A stretch of DNA of 26,207 nucleotides, taken from CAYLOP01 sp964385305 (GTDB lineage Bacteria; Chloroflexota; Anaerolineae; Anaerolineales; E44-bin32). The translations under genes and the position numbers were made by a program. Below the pieces are notes generated by a model. The model saw nothing but the letters and a program-made list of their open reading frames with translations. It was not told the origin of the DNA and made no database searches. The stretch spans positions 1-26,207 of the forward strand of contig CAYLOP010000028.1 in the NCBI GenBank assembly GCA_964385305.1, read 5' to 3'. Below, in pieces: positions 21,510 to 26,207 of the stretch (within the stretch, counting starts at the first letter, position 1; each line of letters starts with the position of its first letter).

Positions 21510-22952
21510 ATGGAAATGGACCTCTTCGATCACACATTGCGTACACGGATGAAACGGGAAGCACCTCTGGCAGCCCGCATGCGCCCGCGCAACTTTGAAG
21601 AATTCGTCGGCCAGGAAGAGATTGTCGGCGAGGGACGCATGCTGCGTCGTGCGATCGAATCCGATCGCCTTTTTTCGTCGATCATCCTTTGGGGTCCGCC
21701 CGGCTCGGGTAAAACCACCTTGGCGATGATCATCGCCAACACGACCCAATCCCACTTCGAGACTCTCTCCGCGGTTCTGGCCGGCAAGCCACAGCTGCGG
21801 ATAGTGATCGAAGCTGCTCAAGAACGGCGAAAGCTCTATCAGAAGCGAACCATCTTATTTGTGGACGAGGTCCATCGATGGAACCGTGCCCAACAGGACG
21901 CCCTCCTGCCGCATGTCGAGAACGGTACAATCACGCTTATTGGCGCTACGACAGAGAATCCCTACTTCGAGGTCATTGCGGCGCTGGTGTCCCGTTCACG
22001 CATCTTCCAGCTTCGCCCCCTCACCAAGGATGAAGTGACTCGCGTGATCACGCAAGCTCTCAAAGATCAGGCACGTGGCTTTGGCGATCGGACTGTGGAC
22101 ATTGACGAAGACGCCCTGGCACACTTGGTTCTAATCGCGGGCGGCGATGCGCGCAACGCGCTCAATGCCCTCGAACTCGCCGTCGAAACAACACAGCCGA
22201 ACGAACAGAATGTTATCCACCTCACCCTCGAAATCGCACAGGAATCGATCCAGCGCAGAGCTGTGCTGTACGACAAGGATGGCGACGCGCATTACGATAC
22301 CATCTCCGCCTTTATCAAATCGGTGCGTGGTTCAGACCCGGACGCCGCGCTCTACTGGCTGGCCAAGATGCTGTACGCGGGCGAGGATCCGCGCTTCATC
22401 CTACGCCGCCTCTTGATCCTGGCATCAGAGGATATCGGCCTAGCAGACCCCATGGGCCTCGTCGTCACCTCCGCAGCAGCGCAGGCGTTTGAGTTCGTGG
22501 GCTTGCCAGAAGGCGTTTATCCAATGGTGGAAGCCACGCTCTACCTGGCCACGGCTCCAAAATCCAATTCTGCCGGCGCCTATTTCAAGGCCTACAGGCA
22601 CATCGAAGAACGGGGGGTCACCCAGGTACCCCAGCATTTGCAGGACGCGAACCGCGACGCCGCCAGCCTCGGACATGGCGTTGGCTACCTGTATCCCCAT
22701 GAACACCCCGGGCACCATGTGGGCCAGCAATACTTACCTGAGGCTTTGCTGGGAACGATCTTCTACCGACCCTCCGATCAGGGTTATGAGGACGAAGTGC
22801 GTAAGCGACTTGATCGCTGGCGTGAAGCGCAGCAGAAAGCGCTTGGAATTCAGGATACGGAGGAGATACCGGAGTTACCCGAGCAAGAGATTCGGACCAT
22901 CAAACGCCATCACACCCGGCGAGGAACAGGCGATCCTAAGGACAGCGTATGA
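21510..22952 (+). CDS. rarA: Replication-associated AAA+ ATPase RarA (MgsA)
   Basis: A 480-residue AAA+ protein related to clamp loaders and RuvB that acts at stalled replication forks. Marks are LAARMRPRNFEEFVGQ at 20-35 (family start), Walker A GPPGSGKT at 62-69, Walker B ILFVDE at 115-120 followed by VHRWNRAQQDALLP (commonly IHRFNKAQQDA), sensor 1 GATTENP at 144-150 and the tetramerisation region with ASEDIGLADP and LYLATAPKSN. The length is slightly over the usual 430-450, with a charged C-terminal tail. The ATG at 21510 is supported by the promoter position; a second ATG two codons on is possible. Its stop overlaps the next start (ATGA), so the two are coupled. It is divergent from slyD. 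Confidence 0.96.
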   Translation: MEMDLFDHTLRTRMKREAPLAARMRPRNFEEFVGQEEIVGEGRMLRRAIESDRLFSSIILWGPPGSGKTTLAMIIANTTQSHFETLSAVLAGKPQLRIVIEAAQERRKLYQKRTILFVDEVHRWNRAQQDALLPHVENGTITLIGATTENPYFEVIAALVSRSRIFQLRPLTKDEVTRVITQALKDQARGFGDRTVDIDEDALAHLVLIAGGDARNALNALELAVETTQPNEQNVIHLTLEIAQESIQRRAVLYDKDGDAHYDTISAFIKSVRGSDPDAALYWLAKMLYAGEDPRFILRRLLILASEDIGLADPMGLVVTSAAAQAFEFVGLPEGVYPMVEATLYLATAPKSNSAGAYFKAYRHIEERGVTQVPQHLQDANRDAASLGHGVGYLYPHEHPGHHVGQQYLPEALLGTIFYRPSDQGYEDEVRKRLDRWREAQQKALGIQDTEEIPELPEQEIRTIKRHHTRRGTGDPKDSV

Positions 22953-23551
22953 CCACCCTATACTTGATCCGTCACGGGTTGAACGACTTCGTCGACAATC
23001 ACAAGCTGGCGGGCTGGCACCCTGGCGTCCACCTGAATGAAAAAGGCCTGGCTCAAGCTCAGGCGCTGGCCGAACACCTAGCCCCACTCAAGCTTAAGGC
23101 TATCTATGCAAGCCCCCTCGAACGCACCCTGGAAACTGCGGCGCCTATTGCGGCCGCTCAAAAGCTTGCGGTCATCCCACGGGAAGGATTGGGAGAGATT
23201 CACTATGGACGATGGCAGGGAAAATCCATCAAAGCGCTGAAGCACCGCAAGTTGTGGGCTGTGATCCAAAATACGCCTTCCCTTGCCAGGTTTCCAGATG
23301 GCGAATCCTTTCCCGAGGCGCAAGCCCGCATTGTCGCCGAACTTGAGGCTCTTCGAAGCAAACACAAGGGGGCGAAAGATGTGATTGCCTGCGTCACCCA
23401 CGCGGACCCGATCAAACTTGCCATCGCCCACTACATCGGACTCCATCTGGATTTCTTCCAACGCCTCGCCATCCAGCCCGCCTCGATGAGCATTCTCAGG
23501 ATCGATGAACATCACGCACGCCTCCTCACAATGAACCTCACCCTTGCATAA
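22949..23551 (+). CDS. Histidine phosphatase family protein (MSMEG_4193-like)
   Basis: A 200-residue branch-1 histidine phosphatase. It has the RHG motif with nucleophile His9, Arg59 in SPLERTLETA, Glu83 in the GLGEIHYGRWQG segment and His151 in CVTHADP; all catalytic residues are kept. The family runs from phosphoglycerate mutase to phosphatases of small phosphates. The neighbourhood (DUF3090 and an SCO1664-like protein next) matches the trio seen in Actinobacteria, where the phosphatase is called the MSMEG_4193 subfamily; its substrate is unknown. The ATG overlaps the rarA stop by 4 bases. A lid-like FVDNHKLAGWHPGVHLNEKG segment is as in that subfamily. Confidence 0.88.
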   Translation: MTTLYLIRHGLNDFVDNHKLAGWHPGVHLNEKGLAQAQALAEHLAPLKLKAIYASPLERTLETAAPIAAAQKLAVIPREGLGEIHYGRWQGKSIKALKHRKLWAVIQNTPSLARFPDGESFPEAQARIVAELEALRSKHKGAKDVIACVTHADPIKLAIAHYIGLHLDFFQRLAIQPASMSILRIDEHHARLLTMNLTLA

Positions 23552-23569
23552 ATAACTCCATTTCGGTGG

Positions 23570-23578
23570 TGATATACT
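23570..23578 (+). promoter_or_regulatory. Extended -10 promoter before the DUF3090 gene
   Basis: TGATATACT at 23570-23578 lies just after the phosphatase stop and about 55 bases before the ATG at 23634. GGGAG precedes the ATG. Confidence 0.55.
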
Positions 23579-23633
23579 GTTTAGAAGGTTTGTTTGGAGT
23601 GCGAGGTACAACCTGTGGTTGTGGGAGTAGGGA

Positions 23634-24161
23634 ATGGCGCGCAAGGAGTATGATCTTAAACCTGTCAGCCGGATCACAACGGGTGCGATTGGTCCAAAAG
23701 GGAAACGCGTCTTCTACATCCAGGCTCGCAAGGCGGAAGATCTCATCACCCTGATTATCGAGAAACAGCAAGTTGAGTCCTTGGCCATGGGCCTCGAGCA
23801 ATTCCTGGCTGATCTGCACATGCGCTTGCCAGATCTACCAAAAGCCTCCTCAGAATATATCGAAGAGGACATGATCCTTGAACAGCCGATTGATCCCGCC
23901 TTCCGCGTAGGCCATATGGGTCTGGGTTACAATGAAGATGCTGACCTCTTGGTCTTGGTGCTCAGGGAGATTCAACCCGAGGATGCGGATCCAGAGGTAG
24001 CTGACATCGCCCGTATATGGTGTACCCGTGCACAGATGCGCGCAATGTGCAACTGGGGACTTGAGGTTGCAAGCCGAGGACGCCCAATCTGCGGCAACTG
24101 CGGCCAACCCATCGATCCCGGAGGCCATTTTTGTCCGAAACGCAACGGGCATAAGCATTAA
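23634..24161 (+). CDS. DUF3090-family protein with C-terminal zinc-binding tail
   Basis: A 175-residue conserved protein of unknown function. Residues 1-145 match the DUF3090 pattern: EYDLKPVSRITTGAIGPKGKRVFYIQA at the start, ESLAMGLEQFLADL in the middle and DADLLVLVLREI later, then IARIWCTRAQMRAMCNWGLEVASRGRPICGNCG. The tail has Cys153, Cys156, His165, Cys167 and His173, which look like a zinc ribbon. In Actinobacteria the family is found as one of three neighbouring genes with a histidine phosphatase and an SCO1664-type protein, and the same order is seen here. Biochemical role unknown; no enzyme motif is visible. Confidence 0.9.
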   Translation: MARKEYDLKPVSRITTGAIGPKGKRVFYIQARKAEDLITLIIEKQQVESLAMGLEQFLADLHMRLPDLPKASSEYIEEDMILEQPIDPAFRVGHMGLGYNEDADLLVLVLREIQPEDADPEVADIARIWCTRAQMRAMCNWGLEVASRGRPICGNCGQPIDPGGHFCPKRNGHKH

Positions 24162-24247
24162 TCACACCCATCCGTTTACAAATTTTGATCGCTTCAGGGA
24201 GCGGTCGCCCATCTTGCAACCTCTCGATGCACACTGAGACAGCGCCC

Positions 24248-24973
24248 ATGATTTCAGCAACAGTTGACAAGCTCTTACACACCCTCGCCCACGGCGAGAT
24301 CGAGGTCATCGGCCAATTCAAGTGGAGTTCCAACTTCACATTCCTCGTCGAGGTGTGCGAGGAGGGCCAGCGCTTACCAGCCGTCTACAAACCAACACAG
24401 GGGGAACGACCTTTGTGGGACTTCCCACGAGGGACACTCGCTGCCCGCGAAGTCGCAGCGTACCTTACCAGCCAATCGCTTGGCTGGGATCTTGTACCGC
24501 CGACCGCGCTGCGTGAGGGTGGGCCTGCCGGCCCCGGCTCAATTCAACTTTTTATCCAGGCAGATCCGGAACGGCATTATTTTACATTCACGGAGGAAGA
24601 GAAGCAGCGACTTCAACCAGTGGTCCTCTTCGACTTGCTGGTCAATAACGCCGATCGCAAGGGAGGGCACATCCTCCTCGACGCGAAGGAGCGGATTTTA
24701 CTCATCGATCATGGCCTATGTTTCCATGAGGAAGAAAAGCTGCGTACAGTGCTCTGGGATTTCATCGGTGAGCCTATCCCCGATCCACTGCTTCAGGACG
24801 TGCAAACGCTCCTGCAGCGACTGGAACGTGAGGATGAGCTGGCAGACGCCTATACCGCCCTCATCTCGCCTGTCGAATTGGACGCCCTCCTGCAGCGTGC
24901 GCGGGGTTTGTTATTGGATCGACGATTTCCTGAGCCCCAGTCTGGACGCCCCTATCCCTACCCATTGGTATAA
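24248..24973 (+). CDS. SCO1664-family protein with distant phosphoinositide-kinase-like fold
   Basis: About 241 residues. It opens HGEIEVIGQFKWSSNFTFLVEV and has AVYKPTQGERPLWDFP with Lys48, a possible ATP lysine, and Glu68 in AAREVAAY. NNADRKGGHIL at 133-143 and LLIDHG with Asp154 match the catalytic DRHxxN and metal-binding DFG-like elements of PI3/PI4 kinases, so phosphotransfer to a small molecule or protein is plausible. The family is mainly known from Actinobacteria, with some in Chloroflexi, as part of a trio of unknown function. Starts are uncertain: ATG at 24248 (used), ATG at 24227 or TTG at 24185; none has a good Shine-Dalgarno. It lies less than 90 bases after DUF3090. Confidence 0.85.
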   Translation: MISATVDKLLHTLAHGEIEVIGQFKWSSNFTFLVEVCEEGQRLPAVYKPTQGERPLWDFPRGTLAAREVAAYLTSQSLGWDLVPPTALREGGPAGPGSIQLFIQADPERHYFTFTEEEKQRLQPVVLFDLLVNNADRKGGHILLDAKERILLIDHGLCFHEEEKLRTVLWDFIGEPIPDPLLQDVQTLLQRLEREDELADAYTALISPVELDALLQRARGLLLDRRFPEPQSGRPYPYPLV

Positions 24974-24974
24974 T
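24966..24974 (+). promoter_or_regulatory. Extended -10 promoter of the homoserine dehydrogenase gene
   Basis: TGGTATAAT at 24966-24974 is a perfect extended -10, overlapping the stop codon region of the preceding gene. The predicted start near 24981 gives a leader of about 28 bases with TGGAGAG before the ATG at 25009. Confidence 0.7.
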
Positions 24975-25008
24975 CGCCGTAAACACACATAGCCTTCCTG
25001 GAGAGCGT

Positions 25009-26049
25009 ATGCACACCTTTAATCTTGCTTTTCTCGGCTTCGGCAACGTCGGCCAAGCCCTCGGACGTCTATTGATCACGAAACATAAGACCTTGCGAGA
25101 GCGATATCGGATCGATTGGCGTGTGGTGGGAATCGCTACATCTCGTCACGGTAGCGCAATTCATCCTGAGGGGATCGATCTTGAACATGCACTCGAGCTG
25201 GCAGTTGCTGGTAAAAACCTATCTACCCTCTCTTCACAGCCCACTCCCAAAGATGGCGTTGGTTTTGTGAACGCCTGTGGAGCCGATGTTCTCTTTGAAA
25301 ATACACCGGTGAATTATCAATCCGGTCAGCCAGCTGTCGACCACCTCAAAACTGCCCTCGAGTGCGGTATGCACGCCATTACCGCCAATAAAGGGCCCGT
25401 GGTGCATGCCTACTCATCGCTTTCAGTCCTGGCAGAGAAGCAAGGCAAGCGCTTTTACTTTGAATCTGCCGTCATGGATGGCGCACCCGTCTTCTCCATG
25501 TGGCGAGAAGCGCTGCCTGCTGCATCGTTGCATGCATTCAGGGGAATCTTGAATTCCACAACCAATCTTATACTGACGCTCATGGAAGCGGGAAAAACCT
25601 TCGATGAAGCTATCGCGCACGCGCAAGCTATTGGCATCACCGAAACCGACCCCAGCGGCGACACGCAGGGTTGGGATGCCGCCGTCAAAGCGGTCGCGCT
25701 GACGACTGTCCTGATGGGCGTGCCACTAAAGCTGGATCAGGTCGAACGAACAGGGATCGAACACCTTTCGCTCGAGGATGTGCGCACGGCGACCGCCGCC
25801 GGCCGGCGTTGGAAGTTGATTTGCACCGCTGCCCGCCAGGATGGAGGCGTTCGTGTCGTCGTGCGTCCGGAGCAGATCGAAAGCACCGATCCGCTCTTCC
25901 ACGTGATGGGGACATCCTCAGCCATCACCTTCGAGAGCGACATCTTGGGAGACCTCACCCTGATTGAGGACGATCCCGGTCCGCATACCACCGCCTACGG
26001 TCTTCTCGCTGATTTCATCAACGCCGTCAAAATCGACCCTAAGGCATGA
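25009..26049 (+). CDS. hom: Homoserine dehydrogenase (no ACT domain)
   Basis: A 346-residue NAD(P)-dependent oxidoreductase reducing aspartate semialdehyde to homoserine, the branch point to threonine and methionine. The Rossmann motif GFGNVGQ is at 10-16, TANKGP with Lys128 follows, then GILNSTTN at 179-186 and the catalytic region ETDPSGDTQGWDAAVK with Lys227. DPSGD replaces the more usual DPTLD. There is no C-terminal ACT domain, so direct threonine feedback through such a domain is not expected. The ATG is preceded by GGAG. It is monocistronic as far as can be seen, with its own extended -10. Confidence 0.93.
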   Translation: MHTFNLAFLGFGNVGQALGRLLITKHKTLRERYRIDWRVVGIATSRHGSAIHPEGIDLEHALELAVAGKNLSTLSSQPTPKDGVGFVNACGADVLFENTPVNYQSGQPAVDHLKTALECGMHAITANKGPVVHAYSSLSVLAEKQGKRFYFESAVMDGAPVFSMWREALPAASLHAFRGILNSTTNLILTLMEAGKTFDEAIAHAQAIGITETDPSGDTQGWDAAVKAVALTTVLMGVPLKLDQVERTGIEHLSLEDVRTATAAGRRWKLICTAARQDGGVRVVVRPEQIESTDPLFHVMGTSSAITFESDILGDLTLIEDDPGPHTTAYGLLADFINAVKIDPKA

Positions 26050-26142
26050 ACCCCCTCGGAGCGGATAAACCGCACTTCCGGGAGAAAAGGCATTTACCGG
26101 TATTCGTCATGGTGTTTGCTGAGTAGTACCAGTACCAAACCT

Positions 26143-26151
26143 TGATACACT
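26143..26151 (+). promoter_or_regulatory. Candidate extended -10 upstream of the right-edge gene
   Basis: TGATACACT at 26143-26151 would start transcription near 26158, about 33 bases before the GTG at 26191. Confidence 0.4.
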
Positions 26152-26190
26152 ATACCTGCCTCTCAAGATAACCATTGGGGAGATGCTGTC

Positions 26191-26207
26191 GTGGAGCAGA
26201 GTCCATT
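26191..26207 (+). CDS. Start of a gene cut by the window edge (unidentified)
   Basis: GTG at 26191 is preceded by GGGGAG eight bases upstream and by the extended -10 at 26143. Only five codons are visible, so no identity can be given. Confidence 0.4.

Noticed and set aside
21384..21821. 145-codon minus-strand frame crossing the slyD-rarA divergent region
   Set aside because: It overlaps the rarA start and both promoters and shows no family pattern.

Overview
The window looks like a chromosomal segment of a Chloroflexota bacterium, most likely class Anaerolineae. That is inference from gene content: a LysM plus lamin-tail surface protein with a Thr/Pro-rich linker, several PP2C/FHA membrane proteins, a GAAC-N4-GTTC LexA box, and a DUF3090 / histidine phosphatase / SCO1664-like trio known mainly from Actinobacteria and Chloroflexi. 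Base composition is moderately GC-rich and even. I see no transposase, phage gene, CRISPR array or rRNA; this is mostly housekeeping chromosome.

Layout. (1) 1-2430: 3' end of a tatA-like gene, an esterase-like lipoprotein and a LysM/LTD protein on the minus strand, then a divergent NYN-domain nuclease. (2) 2431-2737: a gap holding a strong candidate structured RNA with its own extended -10 promoter. (3) 2738-4640: a soluble PP2C phosphatase and three tRNAs (CAU, Gly-UCC, Pro-UGG), with a 109-codon unknown gene between tRNA-Pro and tRNA-Gly, all minus strand, with good promoters and terminators. (4) 4901-7971: lexA (box inside its own promoter), then xpt-guaA (xanthine to XMP to GMP). (5) 8315-11319: a signal-peptide/membrane/FHA protein translationally coupled to a membrane PP2C phosphatase. 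(6) 11316-13356: EamA transporter and CelD/FemAB-like acyltransferase, minus strand. (7) 13468-16804: a 710-residue membrane protein with a degenerate PP2C-like cytoplasmic domain and a large extracellular part, then a CoaE-GNAT fusion. (8) 16965-21357, minus: slyD-maf-PBP-rsgA operon. (9) 21510-26049, plus: rarA, histidine phosphatase, DUF3090, SCO1664-like kinase-fold protein, homoserine dehydrogenase, and the start of another gene at the right edge.

Two themes connect the genes. First, three PP2C-family proteins and one FHA protein suggest Ser/Thr phosphorylation signalling across the membrane; one PP2C member has lost its metal-binding residues and one FHA domain has lost its usual Arg. 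Second, promoters are readable: many genes have TGnTAnnnT extended -10 elements, and four genes have a -10 ending only 6-8 bases before their ATG, which predicts leaderless mRNAs.

The most novel candidate is the three-hairpin RNA at about 2485-2633. Next are the uncharacterised DUF3090/phosphatase/kinase trio, the pseudo-phosphatase sensor protein, and a LexA with Ala-Ser where Ala-Gly is usual at the self-cleavage site.
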